In this document: positions 8,966 through 17,142 of the stretch, piece after piece
Layout of the letters: each line of letters opens with the position of its first letter
How positions within the stretch are numbered: position 1 is the stretch's first letter
Origin: Candidatus Peribacter sp.
Lineage (GTDB): Bacteria > Patescibacteriota > Gracilibacteria > Peribacterales > Peribacteraceae
Assembly (NCBI GenBank): GCA_018652955.1
Contig: JABIBA010000013.1
Span: 119,880-164,252, forward strand
Direction of reading: 5' to 3'
Length of the DNA: 44,373 bases
Translations under genes and position numbers: made by a program
The notes under the pieces: model-generated
What the model saw: only the letters and a program-made list of their open reading frames with translations
The model's database searches: none
What the model was told of the DNA's origin: nothing

Positions 8966-9582
8966 TAGTGAGAATACGATAAGAAGTTTTCTAAGAGTTT
9001 AAGACCTGCGTCTTGACTTTTTTCTGGGTGAAACTGCGTTGCAAAAATATTGTCATGCCAAATTGCTGCAGTGATAGTTTCGCCGTAGGTCGTTGTAGCA
9101 ATGCAGTCTTTTGGGTCTGTACAATGTAATTGGTAGCTGTGCACGAAATAAAAATCACTGTCTTTGTGGATGTCAGTAAATAATGGATTGTCCTGTGTCA
9201 TTTCTAGATTGTTCCATCCAACATGAGGAATTTTTAGCGGCTCGTCTCCAGTGTCGAGTACTTGTACCTTCCCTGGTATCCATCCGAGTCCTTTGTGTTC
9301 ACCGTGCTCTTGTCCAATCTCTGCAAGCAGTTGTAATCCAAGGCAAATACCAAGGAATGGTTTTTTATTTTGAACCACCTCTTCTGTTAGCACAGTGTCC
9401 AAGTCTTTATCATGCAGAAATTGCATACCATCTGCAAAGGCTCCCACTCCCGGCAGAACCAAATGGTCTGCAGAGCGAATGTCACTTGCATCACTTGAAA
9501 CCTGTACATCTGCACCAATCATCTCAAAAGCTTTTACTACAGAGAAGATGTTCCCCAAGCCGTAATCGATAACGGTGACCAT
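8965..9582 (-). CDS. HisH-like glutamine amidotransferase (glutaminase subunit)
   Basis: A 205-aa class I glutamine amidotransferase. The catalytic triad is visible: C80 in GICLGLQLL, H185 and E187 in QFHPEKS. The oxyanion strand PGVGAF and the HVGWN motif typical of HisH are also present. It hydrolyses glutamine and would pass ammonia to the HisF-like partner encoded immediately downstream (1-nt overlap), ultimately for the amidotransferase encoded immediately upstream (4-nt gap). The gene order PP-loop enzyme-HisH-HisF is the characteristic acetamidino-sugar module. A role in histidine synthesis is unlikely given the partner's missing catalytic aspartate. Confidence 0.92.
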   Translation of the reverse strand: MVTVIDYGLGNIFSVVKAFEMIGADVQVSSDASDIRSADHLVLPGVGAFADGMQFLHDKDLDTVLTEEVVQNKKPFLGICLGLQLLAEIGQEHGEHKGLGWIPGKVQVLDTGDEPLKIPHVGWNNLEMTQDNPLFTDIHKDSDFYFVHSYQLHCTDPKDCIATTTYGETITAAIWHDNIFATQFHPEKSQDAGLKLLENFLSYSH

Positions 9583-9586
9583 GAGT

Positions 9587-10735
9587 CTATTCTATATCAA
9601 AGTTGATGCTCCAGTCTTTCTGATCGGGAAGTTCAGGGCCTCTCGGGAGCGTTCTCCAGTCTGGTGGTACATGCGGGCTTACAACGTGCTTTAGGGCAAT
9701 CTCGTGGAACTCCTCATCAGTCATATCCAATGCCTTAAGAAATACATCTAGGCTCGCAGGACGGAACCCTTCGTACTTCTCTACCATTTCCATTCCTTCC
9801 TCTCGTGTCATACGCCCGTTGCGAATATCAATAGAAGCAAGGTGTGTCATGCGGGACATTCCACGCTTGAGCCACTTAAGGTAATCCTGAATTCCCTGGA
9901 AACCGTCTTCTATTTTTTCATACCAGTAGCGATCGTATGGAATCCCTTCTACGTTGTCTCCTTTCCATCCGAGTTCTTCATGGATACGTTCGGATTGCTT
10001 TTTTGTATCCCATGGAACGTATGTTCCAAGACAGATTGAACGATATTTGATTGAGCGAAGATCTTTAAGATTTGGATAGGTGTAGGGTTCTAGATCACGC
10101 ATGGTGACAGACCCGTCGAGCATCCCGACCATGTCTTCTGCATTAATTCCAAGGTTCACTACTCTGTTGAATCGTTTTTCATCTACCTGCTCTTTTTCTT
10201 CGTAACTGTAGTAGCTGACGTATTCAGATGTTTGCTCTCCCCAGATAATAAGAGGGATCTTATGCTTTACGGCGATCTGCATTGGATACGCAAAGATTCC
10301 ACAGTGGGAGTGCCACATGATGTCTCCTTTTCTGATAAGTGATTCGCGCATTAACTTTTTTACCACCTGCCAGTCGGATTTAAATCGCATGTAATCAACA
10401 CCCAACTTTCGTATGGCACGTTCTGTGTTCTCTAGAATCATTGGTCGATAGAATCCATGGTCGAAGCTCACAACAAGTGGTTTCAAATTAAAATCACGAA
10501 CCAAGGCAAGGGCTGCAAAGGTGCTGTCTTTTCCACCAGAAAAAGGAATAATACAGTCGTAAGATCCTTTACCTCTGTAGTCTTTCAGGAGTTCTTCAAA
10601 CTCTACTTTTCGTTCGTCCCAATTTATAACATCATCTTTATATTCCAGCTGACGACAGGTGGCACAAATGCCTTCTTCGTCAAAGCTGATCATATCCTGT
10701 GTTTCGCACATTACGCACTTGGAACAACGTTTCAT
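9587..10735 (-). CDS. N-acetyl sugar amidotransferase (WbpG/PseA/LegZ-like)
   Basis: A 382-aa PP-loop ATP pyrophosphatase of the N-acetyl sugar amidotransferase family. The N-terminus has a cysteine cluster (C4, C7, C10, C24, C27) and the PP-loop is SGGKDS at 66-71. These enzymes adenylate the amide oxygen of an N-acetyl sugar and replace it with ammonia, giving an acetamidino group. Ammonia comes from the HisH/HisF pair encoded directly downstream. Length matches WbpG. Likely substrate here is the diacetamido sugar or the nonulosonic acid made by the neighbouring enzymes (inference). Upstream on the minus strand CAAAAT lies 9 nt before the ATG. Confidence 0.92.
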   Translation of the reverse strand: MKRCSKCVMCETQDMISFDEEGICATCRQLEYKDDVINWDERKVEFEELLKDYRGKGSYDCIIPFSGGKDSTFAALALVRDFNLKPLVVSFDHGFYRPMILENTERAIRKLGVDYMRFKSDWQVVKKLMRESLIRKGDIMWHSHCGIFAYPMQIAVKHKIPLIIWGEQTSEYVSYYSYEEKEQVDEKRFNRVVNLGINAEDMVGMLDGSVTMRDLEPYTYPNLKDLRSIKYRSICLGTYVPWDTKKQSERIHEELGWKGDNVEGIPYDRYWYEKIEDGFQGIQDYLKWLKRGMSRMTHLASIDIRNGRMTREEGMEMVEKYEGFRPASLDVFLKALDMTDEEFHEIALKHVVSPHVPPDWRTLPRGPELPDQKDWSINFDIE

Positions 10736-10773
10736 AGTGGAGCTATTTTGCCGTATGCATCATGAAAAGCAAG

Positions 10774-11313
10774 TTATACGGGCCTTTTTAGCTCCATCAG
10801 GACATGATCATGAACCTCGTCTCCATACTGCACAGATCCAACCTCTCGCCGTACTTCTGCAAATCCTAGCTTTTCATATGCATGAATTGCAGCGGTATTT
10901 TTGCCGATAGCCCCTAGTTCTATTTTCTCGAAGCCCAGATCGTCAAAACACCAATTAATGAGTAATTGCATAGATTCTCCAGCGTATCCTTTACCCCACT
11001 GCTCCTTGTCTCCAATCATAATGGCTATGGTTGCCTTCTTTTCTTCGGGCTCGATAGGCTCTAGTTTAATGGTTCCTATATGAGTGCCTTCTTCTTTTAA
11101 GAAGATACCAAAGAACAGTGTGTCATCTTTCGCATCTTTTTGTTCTATGTACGCAATCAGTTCCTCAATTGTTGCGCTCTTAGTTTCTAGGTAGAGATTC
11201 ACTTCTGGGTTATTAATCCATTCAGCATAGGTTTGCGTTGCGTCACCTTCTGTCATGGTACGCAGTATTAACCTTTCTCCCGTAAATGATTCTGTGCGAT
11301 GTGCAAAGTGCAT
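10774..11313 (-). CDS. GNAT family N-acetyltransferase (RimJ/RimL-like)
   Basis: A 179-aa GNAT protein starting with the ERLILRTMTEGDA motif and carrying the acetyl-CoA pyrophosphate loop QWGKGYAGES (residues ~118-127), then NTAAIHAYEKLGF. It lies 5 nt after the CMP-transferase gene in the nonulosonic acid operon, so the natural role is acetylation of the 4-amino group of the UDP-sugar (the LegH/PseH/PglD step). RimJ-like GNATs acting on PseC products are known (PseH), which supports this, but a protein acetylation role cannot be ruled out. Confidence 0.82.
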   Translation of the reverse strand: MHFAHRTESFTGERLILRTMTEGDATQTYAEWINNPEVNLYLETKSATIEELIAYIEQKDAKDDTLFFGIFLKEEGTHIGTIKLEPIEPEEKKATIAIMIGDKEQWGKGYAGESMQLLINWCFDDLGFEKIELGAIGKNTAAIHAYEKLGFAEVRREVGSVQYGDEVHDHVLMELKRPV

Positions 11314-11318
11314 TTGTA

Positions 11319-12041
11319 TTATTTGAAATCGAAATTAAGCTTGTCTTCTGAAATCAAAAAATCAAGAAACTCTAGTTCTAGTATTTCATCTACCTCAAAA
11401 CACATGTGTGGCGTTTCGTAGACTAATGTATTACCAATGATACGGAGAGGATCTTCATCAAAGAATGCTCTGCGATAAAAGTAGAACGATGCATTAACTT
11501 CGAAGGCACGAGGGCCTTCTTGGCGCGCATTGATCTGTGACTCTGGCTGTTTTACGAGCTGGTAGTAGTCATCTGTTCCAGGTTCGACGATGTCGAAGTA
11601 TGGGTTATGCTTTGGGAAACTTACTGAGAACAGATTACGTGCATTAGGGTCGCTATCGATAATGGCAAATCCTTTTTCAAGATCTTCGATTGTACGAAGA
11701 GGGGATGTCACATCTAAATCTAATACGTAGTCGTAGCGTTTGCTATTTTTCTTTTCTGCATACAGAAGGACATCTTTGATAGTTTCTAGTTTACCTGCGC
11801 TATCAGACCCAAGCTCTGCAGGCCGCATGTATTCAGTATGCAAACCTCCTGCAGCTGCTGTGTCTGCAATTTCTTGACTATCTGTAGATAGTTCTATGTC
11901 TGCACCTCCTATTTTTTTTGCATACTCCTGCGCATGATGAATTGAATAATGAATCAGAGGCTTATCATTAATAGGGTAGATGTTTTTCTTCACGATGCCT
12001 TTCGATCCACCACGGCCGCAGATAGTAATAAGAAGATTCAT
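11319..12041 (-). CDS. CMP-nonulosonic acid cytidylyltransferase (NeuA/LegF-like)
   Basis: A 240-aa nucleotidyltransferase of the NeuA/KdsB type. The GRGGSKGI P-loop-like motif is at residues 9-16, a DLDVTSPLR motif near residue 106, and the metal/sugar-binding EVDEILELEFLDFL is at the C-terminus. It would join CMP from CTP to the NeuB product, activating it for transfer to a surface polymer. A PtmE-like GDP-sugar transferase is an alternative for this fold. It starts 12 nt after the SDR stop, with TAATCT 9 nt before its ATG. The length is typical of LegF/PtmB. Confidence 0.87.
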   Translation of the reverse strand: MNLLITICGRGGSKGIVKKNIYPINDKPLIHYSIHHAQEYAKKIGGADIELSTDSQEIADTAAAGGLHTEYMRPAELGSDSAGKLETIKDVLLYAEKKNSKRYDYVLDLDVTSPLRTIEDLEKGFAIIDSDPNARNLFSVSFPKHNPYFDIVEPGTDDYYQLVKQPESQINARQEGPRAFEVNASFYFYRRAFFDEDPLRIIGNTLVYETPHMCFEVDEILELEFLDFLISEDKLNFDFK

Positions 12042-12053
12042 AACGTGTACAGA

Positions 12054-12884
12054 TTACCACGTAGTCCATCCGCCATCGACGACGATGTTGGTTCCGGTAG
12101 CGTAACTAGAGGCATCGGATGCTAGATATAAAATTGCACCATCGATCTCGTGAGGTTTTGCCTTTCGGCCCATTGGAGTTTTTGCGCTATATTTTTTTAC
12201 GAAGGTTTCATTCTCTGCAGGGTGCTCTACTCCTCCAGGACTTACGGTGTTTACGCGAATGCCCAGGTGTCCCCAGTAGGCAGCTAAGTATTTTGAGAGT
12301 GTGATAATCCCTCCTTTTGCTGCGTTGTATGATGCATGAGAATAGATTTTTCCTTCTTTGTTTTCATCACCAACCCAAAGACCAGCAAGGTTGGATCCTT
12401 CATAGATACTCTGATCGTTTCCGACGATACCGTAGATAGAAGAAAGCAGGATTATTGATCCGTTCTTTTGTTTCTCCATTACTTTTCCAACGCGTTGTGT
12501 TGTTAAGAATGCACCGTCGAGTTCTGCATTCAGCACGGTCTTCCATCCCTCTAAAGAACACTCTGTATACGGTAGGCAGAAATCATCAGGCTTTGCTGTT
12601 ACTGCATAGACAAGAATATCGATTTTGCCTGTGTCTTTCATGATGCCATCAACAAGAGCACTCACAGATATAGGATCTGTCACGTCGACTTCTTTCTGGG
12701 TAATCGAGTCTGATACAGCGTTGTCTGTACCGTCTTTGGCAGCTGCTAGTGACATTTGTGGTAAGTCAGCTGAAAAGACCTGTGCGCCAGCATCCGCTAG
12801 GACTTGCGAAAAACGCTGCCCCAGAAAGCCTCTTCCTCCCACAATGAGAGCAGTTTTGCCTGTGAGATCAAAAGGATCATCCAT
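12054..12884 (-). CDS. SDR family oxidoreductase (PtmA-like)
   Basis: A 276-aa classical SDR. It has a Rossmann start (GKTALIVGGRGFLGQRF), the Ser-Tyr-Lys triad (LLSSIYG, then YNAAKGG) and a C-terminal VVDGGWTTW. I chose ATG 12884, not the upstream TTG at 12938, because the Rossmann fold begins immediately after it and a TACGAT -10 box sits 7 nt upstream. It heads the operon that continues into NeuA-like, GNAT, WbpG, HisH and HisF genes. PtmA, an SDR of similar look, belongs to the Campylobacter legionaminic pathway, so a role in making the sugar precursor or oxidising a modification is plausible. Confidence 0.83.
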   Translation of the reverse strand: MDDPFDLTGKTALIVGGRGFLGQRFSQVLADAGAQVFSADLPQMSLAAAKDGTDNAVSDSITQKEVDVTDPISVSALVDGIMKDTGKIDILVYAVTAKPDDFCLPYTECSLEGWKTVLNAELDGAFLTTQRVGKVMEKQKNGSIILLSSIYGIVGNDQSIYEGSNLAGLWVGDENKEGKIYSHASYNAAKGGIITLSKYLAAYWGHLGIRVNTVSPGGVEHPAENETFVKKYSAKTPMGRKAKPHEIDGAILYLASDASSYATGTNIVVDGGWTTW

Positions 12885-12891
12885 CGGCAAA

Positions 12892-12897
12892 ATCGTA
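12892..12897 (-). promoter_or_regulatory. -10 box for SDR-led nonulosonic acid operon
   Basis: TACGAT on the minus strand, in context GCTACGAT, ends 7 nt before ATG 12884 in the 48-nt divergent gap with the GT4 gene. On the plus strand TACACT lies 9 nt before ATG 12933 and may serve the GT4 gene. Confidence 0.45.
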
Positions 12898-12932
12898 GCA
12901 GAAAGCTTCGTCTTCTGTACACTAGAAGGGTC

Positions 12933-14054
12933 ATGCAAATCGCATTATTTTCCTCCACCATCAATCCTAAGGATGGGTATGGCAATATTACAAAAGAGTA
13001 CTGTGCTCAGTTAACTCAGCGAGGGCTGTCATTTGTCTTGTTTCTTCCGCGATCACAAAAAGAGGTAACAAACACTGCGCACTACCCGTTCGAGATTCGC
13101 TTTGAGCTTCCAGAATATATTTTTCGTATTTATCAGCCTAAGGCACTCGGATATTTTAAGGCAATTGATGTATCAGAGTTTGACCTTGTGCATAGTCTTT
13201 TTGCGTTTCCCTATTGTGTACTTGCTCAGAGATCTGCGAAGAAATATCAGAAGCCATATATTATGGGTGCGCAGGGGACACATGGAGTACGACCTCTATC
13301 GTACTTTCCGGAAAAATATTTTCTTAAATCTTGTTATAAGCATGCAGCAGCAATTACTGTTCCGAGTGAATATACCAAGCAAAAGATTTGTGAGTATGCT
13401 GGAACGCAGTATCCAATAACTGTGATTCATAACGGTGTGCACTTTGATAGGTTCCAGCAACGCACCGACGTGCAGTCCGTTCGCAATCTCTACACAGGGA
13501 AAAAGATCCTACTAACAGTTGGAGGTTTATGGGGACGCAAAGGTCATGACCTTGTACTGCGCATGTTGCCATTGGTGTTACAAAAAAATCCTAACGTTGT
13601 GTATGTCATCGTTGGAGATGGAAATAGCAAAGAGAACCTTGAAAAATTAGCGAAGGAACTTGGCGTGCAAGATAGTGTTGATTTTGCTGGTCGCAAAAGT
13701 GGCGATGAGCTTGTTGCGTACTTTAAAGCGTGTGATGTGTATGTGCACACACCAAAAGTCTTAGATCTTAAATTTGAAGGGTTCGGTATTGTCTACCTAG
13801 AGGCAAGTGCGTGTAGCCGTCCTATCGTTGCAACAGATGCCGGAGGGATTCGCGACGCTGTGTTAGATGGTGAAACTGGACTTATTGCAGATGATGGAGA
13901 TATTCAAGGCATAGCAGATCGTGTGATTCAATTATTGGAAGATTCTAGTATGGCTGCCAAGATGGGAGAGGCAGGACTGGCATATGCCCAAAAGAATGAT
14001 TGGAACTCGATTGCGCAGCAATTTGTAAATCTCTACAGTCAGGCACATGAGTAA
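12933..14054 (+). CDS. GT4 family glycosyltransferase
   Basis: A 373-aa GT-B retaining glycosyltransferase. The C-terminal half has the donor-site stretch LLTVGGLWGRKGHD, the VGDG strand and the E-x7-E motif in FEGFGIVYLEASACSRPIVATDAGG. The N-terminal half begins IALFSSTINPKDGYGNI, a usual GT4 start with a glycine-rich acceptor loop. I chose ATG 12933 because everything upstream of it is antisense to the SDR gene and the family fold starts here. It overlaps the following epimerase gene by 8 nt. It would transfer a hexose or deoxyhexose to the growing surface glycan; donor and acceptor are unknown. Confidence 0.88.
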   Translation: MQIALFSSTINPKDGYGNITKEYCAQLTQRGLSFVLFLPRSQKEVTNTAHYPFEIRFELPEYIFRIYQPKALGYFKAIDVSEFDLVHSLFAFPYCVLAQRSAKKYQKPYIMGAQGTHGVRPLSYFPEKYFLKSCYKHAAAITVPSEYTKQKICEYAGTQYPITVIHNGVHFDRFQQRTDVQSVRNLYTGKKILLTVGGLWGRKGHDLVLRMLPLVLQKNPNVVYVIVGDGNSKENLEKLAKELGVQDSVDFAGRKSGDELVAYFKACDVYVHTPKVLDLKFEGFGIVYLEASACSRPIVATDAGGIRDAVLDGETGLIADDGDIQGIADRVIQLLEDSSMAAKMGEAGLAYAQKNDWNSIAQQFVNLYSQAHE

Positions 14055-15081
14055 GATGCTTATTACTGGCGGAGTAGGATTTATTGGCGTAAATGCTGCA
14101 GATCACTTTTTGTCTAAAGGATGGGAGGTCATAATCTTGGATAACTTTTCTCGTAAAGGAACAGAGATCAATCAGGCATTCCTGGAGAACAAGTACCCCT
14201 CTGGACTTACAATCGTCAAGGCAGATGTTATTACCGACCAGCCAGTATTAGATGACCTGTGTAACAAAGTCGATGTTGTATTACATCTTGCAGCCCAAGT
14301 TGCTGTGACGACATCAGTTACAGATCCACGGTCTGATTTTGATTGCAACGCACAGGGAACATTCAATGTACTAGAAGCTATTCGCAAATCTTCAGCTAAA
14401 CCAACGCTTATCTTTGCATCGACGAATAAGGTCTACGGAGGACTCGAAAGCGTAGGGGTCGATGAAGGAGAGAGGCGTTACAGTTTTGCAGGTGGTCTTA
14501 AAGGAGTGACAGAAGAGATGCTTCTAGATTTTCATTCTCCATATGGATGCAGTAAGGGTGCTGCAGATCAATACGTTCGTGACTACAGTCGTCTCTATGA
14601 TTTAAAAACGGTAGTACTCAGGCAGTCATGTATTTATGGTCCACATCAAATGGGTATCGAAGATCAGGGATGGGTAGCGTGGTTTATGATTGCAACACTT
14701 TTCAATCGCCCTGTAACGATTTATGGAAATGGAAAGCAAGTGAGAGATCTTCTCTATGTTGATGATCTTGTAGCTGCCTACGAAGCATGTATTGAAAATA
14801 TTGATACAGTGTCAGGGCAGGTATTTAACATGGGTGGAGGCGCAGATAACACATTGTCTCTTATAGAGTTCTTGGATTTCCTTAAAGATGATTTACAGAT
14901 GGGAGTGGAGTATTCCTTCGGTGGAGTGCGTCCAGGAGATCAGCCAATTTTTGTATCGGATAATAGTAAATTTATGAAAGCTACAGGATGGAGCCCTCAG
15001 TTTGATACGACAAAAGGTATTGCGAACTTACTTGAGTGGTTGAAGGAAAACAAAGACAAGCTCGAAGGGTTTTATTCTTAA
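14047..15081 (+). CDS. CDP-paratose 2-epimerase-like NAD-dependent epimerase
   Basis: A 344-aa extended SDR. It has the NAD motif TGGVGFIG, STNKVYG, catalytic SPYGCSKGAADQ (Tyr-x3-Lys), and the run HQMGIEDQGWVAWF, a hallmark of the tyvelose (CDP-paratose 2-epimerase, RfbE) subgroup. That enzyme inverts C2 of CDP-paratose to CDP-tyvelose. No CDP-glucose enzymes are in view, so the true substrate may be another nucleotide sugar. The gene overlaps the GT4 gene by 8 nt and ends 4 nt into the convergent deacetylase gene. Confidence 0.85.
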   Translation: MSKMLITGGVGFIGVNAADHFLSKGWEVIILDNFSRKGTEINQAFLENKYPSGLTIVKADVITDQPVLDDLCNKVDVVLHLAAQVAVTTSVTDPRSDFDCNAQGTFNVLEAIRKSSAKPTLIFASTNKVYGGLESVGVDEGERRYSFAGGLKGVTEEMLLDFHSPYGCSKGAADQYVRDYSRLYDLKTVVLRQSCIYGPHQMGIEDQGWVAWFMIATLFNRPVTIYGNGKQVRDLLYVDDLVAAYEACIENIDTVSGQVFNMGGGADNTLSLIEFLDFLKDDLQMGVEYSFGGVRPGDQPIFVSDNSKFMKATGWSPQFDTTKGIANLLEWLKENKDKLEGFYS

Positions 15082-15806
15082 ATTGCCTTAGAGTTCACAA
15101 CACATTCTACATTGGATTTTTGTACGTGTGCGAGAAACTTTTCTAGGTCTTCCCACATTCCATACTTTTCTATCTCATGACTGTGACCCCATAAGTGGAA
15201 TACGGATTGATTGGTTTCTTTTCCAAGATCAAACAGATGTATTGCAAGATCTAGCCAAGACTTCTGGAATTTAGGAGCTACGCCAAGTTGCTTGAGTATC
15301 CTTCGGCGTACGCGCAAAGGACCGTATGGATCGAGAGGATGCCACCACCGAGACCATGTTTTTCGTCTTGGGAAAGGCGTTACATGTAATGTTGTTGGCA
15401 TAACAAATGGATCCTTAGTAGTAAATTCCAAACGCTCTGTTGTGCGTGCTCCTTTGTATCCTGCATCGCGTACTATTTGTACTATTTCATCATTATAGAA
15501 ACCGTATGGATAACAAAACATGGAACACGGTGCTCCGGTCACTTGTTCGACCCATGCCTTACTCTCTTCGATTTCTGTTTTCGCATCTACTGTGCTTACC
15601 TCAGTAAGCTTTGGATGTCGTAATGTGTGTGCACCGATTTCGTGTCGTTCACGAAGCTGTGTTACTTCCTCACTCGTCATCATTTCATTGCCGTGCTGCT
15701 TTCGCGGGCAGACATAAAATGTTCCCTTGCAGCCATATTGATCTAATAGATCTGCAAGACGAAGATCTAATTTATAGCCGTCATCCCAGGAAGTTGTGAA
15801 TAGCAT
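15078..15806 (-). CDS. polysaccharide deacetylase (NodB/CE4 family)
   Basis: A 242-aa CE4 domain protein. The metal-binding pattern is visible as TTSWDDGY (Asp-Asp near residues 8-9) and HTLRHP (near residue 60), followed by CYPYGFYND and a C-terminal LWGHSHEIEK. These enzymes remove N-acetyl groups from polysaccharide amino sugars. There is no signal peptide or transmembrane segment, so it may act on a cytoplasmic lipid-linked or nucleotide-linked precursor. Start ATG overlaps the dehydrogenase stop by 1 nt (TAATG), a coupled pair. Confidence 0.85.
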   Translation of the reverse strand: MLFTTSWDDGYKLDLRLADLLDQYGCKGTFYVCPRKQHGNEMMTSEEVTQLRERHEIGAHTLRHPKLTEVSTVDAKTEIEESKAWVEQVTGAPCSMFCYPYGFYNDEIVQIVRDAGYKGARTTERLEFTTKDPFVMPTTLHVTPFPRRKTWSRWWHPLDPYGPLRVRRRILKQLGVAPKFQKSWLDLAIHLFDLGKETNQSVFHLWGHSHEIEKYGMWEDLEKFLAHVQKSNVECVVNSKAI

Positions 15807-17053
15807 TACAGAGCTAGGTAAGTTCTTCCAGAGGCTTCGATCTTTTCTTTATCGAGTATCCCTTTGATGTCGTAGATCATTCCACCGTCACGCAGAGCAT
15901 CTATAAAGCTTTGTGTTCCTGCGTCGATGTATTCTTTGTGTTGTACAAGAAGAACAATGCCATCGAAAGGGCCATCGGATAGTGTGCCGTGTGGAACATC
16001 TCCATTCGGTGCTTCTGGGTCGTGGGCGGATACATCACATCCTGCATCTTGCAGAGCTTTGATCACTGCATATGACTGACTGTTTCTGGTGTCGGGAACA
16101 TTTTCTTTAAATGTCAGACCCATTACGAGAATCTTTGCAGAGGCACCTACTGTTTCGATGATTTCATCGGATACCATCTGTGCCATATTGTCGTTTACTG
16201 CGCGGCCAGCGGAGATCACATGTGTTTGCACACCAAGTTGCTGAGCCTTCTCTACTAAGTAGTACGGATCTACTCCAATACAGTGACCACCTACAAGACC
16301 TGGTTGGAATTTGAGGAAGTTCCACTTTGTTCCAGCAGCATCTAATACGTCTGAGGTATTGATCCCGATCTTGTGGCAGAGCATTGCGACTTCGTTGATG
16401 TACGCAATGTTCAAATCGCGCTGTGCGTTCTCGATTGCCTTTCCCATTTCTGCGGTTTTAATATTTGGTGCTCGGTGTATTCCGGCAGTGACTACAGATC
16501 CATAAATTTTACAGAGCGTGTCGGTTGTTTTTTCATCTTGTCCCGCAACAATCTTCATAATCTTATCGATGGTGTGTTCTTTGTCACCAGGGTTTACGCG
16601 TTCTGGGCTGTAGCCCAAGAAGAAATCTTCTCCATTTTTCATTCCAGATTCTCGCTCAAGAATAGGCCCGCATATTTCTTCTGTTACCCCTGGATATACC
16701 GTGGATTCATATACAACTATTGCACCTTTTTTAAGATTTTGCCCTACAGTTTTCGAGGCTTTTTCTAGAGGAACAAGATTAGGATTTTTCTGATCATCAA
16801 TTGGTGTTGGAATAGCGAGAATTACAACATCAGCTTGGCCGATAACTTCAGTCGGGTTTGTACTAAAGACTATAGATACATTCTGTAAATCATCACCAAC
16901 TTCATTCGTTCGATCGATACCTTTATTAAGTTCATCAATGCGTTCTTGATTAATATCAAACCCGTGCACGGTGTAGCCCTCTCTTGCAAAAATGTACGCA
17001 AGAGGTAGGCCAACGTATCCAAGGCCAACGATGCAGATGGTAGGCTTTTCCAT
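15806..17053 (-). CDS. UDP-N-acetylhexosamine 6-dehydrogenase (WbpA/WbpO/TviB-like)
   Basis: A 415-aa nucleotide-sugar dehydrogenase with the three usual domains. Motifs are IVGLGYVGLP (residues 8-17), YESTVYPG (115-122), LGYSPERVNPG (146-156) and the catalytic cysteine C258 in GGHCIGVDPYYL. The SPERVNPG and GGHCIGVDPYYL versions are those of the UDP-HexNAc dehydrogenases rather than UDP-glucose dehydrogenase, which has FPKD after the cysteine (compare the gene at 26620). It would make a UDP-HexNAc uronic acid. A -10 box TAGACT lies 7 nt before the ATG. Confidence 0.9.
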   Translation of the reverse strand: MEKPTICIVGLGYVGLPLAYIFAREGYTVHGFDINQERIDELNKGIDRTNEVGDDLQNVSIVFSTNPTEVIGQADVVILAIPTPIDDQKNPNLVPLEKASKTVGQNLKKGAIVVYESTVYPGVTEEICGPILERESGMKNGEDFFLGYSPERVNPGDKEHTIDKIMKIVAGQDEKTTDTLCKIYGSVVTAGIHRAPNIKTAEMGKAIENAQRDLNIAYINEVAMLCHKIGINTSDVLDAAGTKWNFLKFQPGLVGGHCIGVDPYYLVEKAQQLGVQTHVISAGRAVNDNMAQMVSDEIIETVGASAKILVMGLTFKENVPDTRNSQSYAVIKALQDAGCDVSAHDPEAPNGDVPHGTLSDGPFDGIVLLVQHKEYIDAGTQSFIDALRDGGMIYDIKGILDKEKIEASGRTYLAL

Positions 17054-17060
17054 GTGTAGG

Positions 17061-17066
17061 AGTCTA
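17061..17066 (-). promoter_or_regulatory. -10 box for UDP-HexNAc dehydrogenase/deacetylase operon
   Basis: TAGACT on the minus strand, in context GCTAGACT, ends 7 nt before ATG 17053. A possible weak -35 (TTCCCT) lies 17 nt further upstream. Confidence 0.45.
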
Positions 17067-17106
17067 GCTGTGGAAATAGGCTTAGGGAACTGAAGAATAG
17101 AAGAAA

Positions 17107-17135
17107 TTGCCTGTATATTCCTTATTCTCTATAGT
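17107..17135 (+). promoter_or_regulatory. promoter of gtrA-like gene
   Basis: TTGCCT at 17107-17112, a spacer of exactly 17 nt, and TATAGT at 17130-17135, 7 nt before ATG 17143. The TTG that could be mistaken for an upstream start codon is the first half of the -35 box. Confidence 0.65.
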
Positions 17136-17142
17136 CTCCGAG

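Noticed and set aside
8201-9582. HisF/HisH as part of histidine biosynthesis
   Set aside because: No other his genes, the HisF lacks Asp11, and the pair is flanked by a WbpG-type amidotransferase.
12885-12938. N-terminal extension of the SDR from TTG 12938
   Set aside because: The extension has no domain, overlaps the divergent GT4 gene and contains the TACGAT promoter of the ATG 12884 start.
17107-17142. Upstream TTG start for the GtrA gene
   Set aside because: TTG 17107 is the -35 box of a TTGCCT-17-TATAGT promoter; the transcript would start near ATG 17143.
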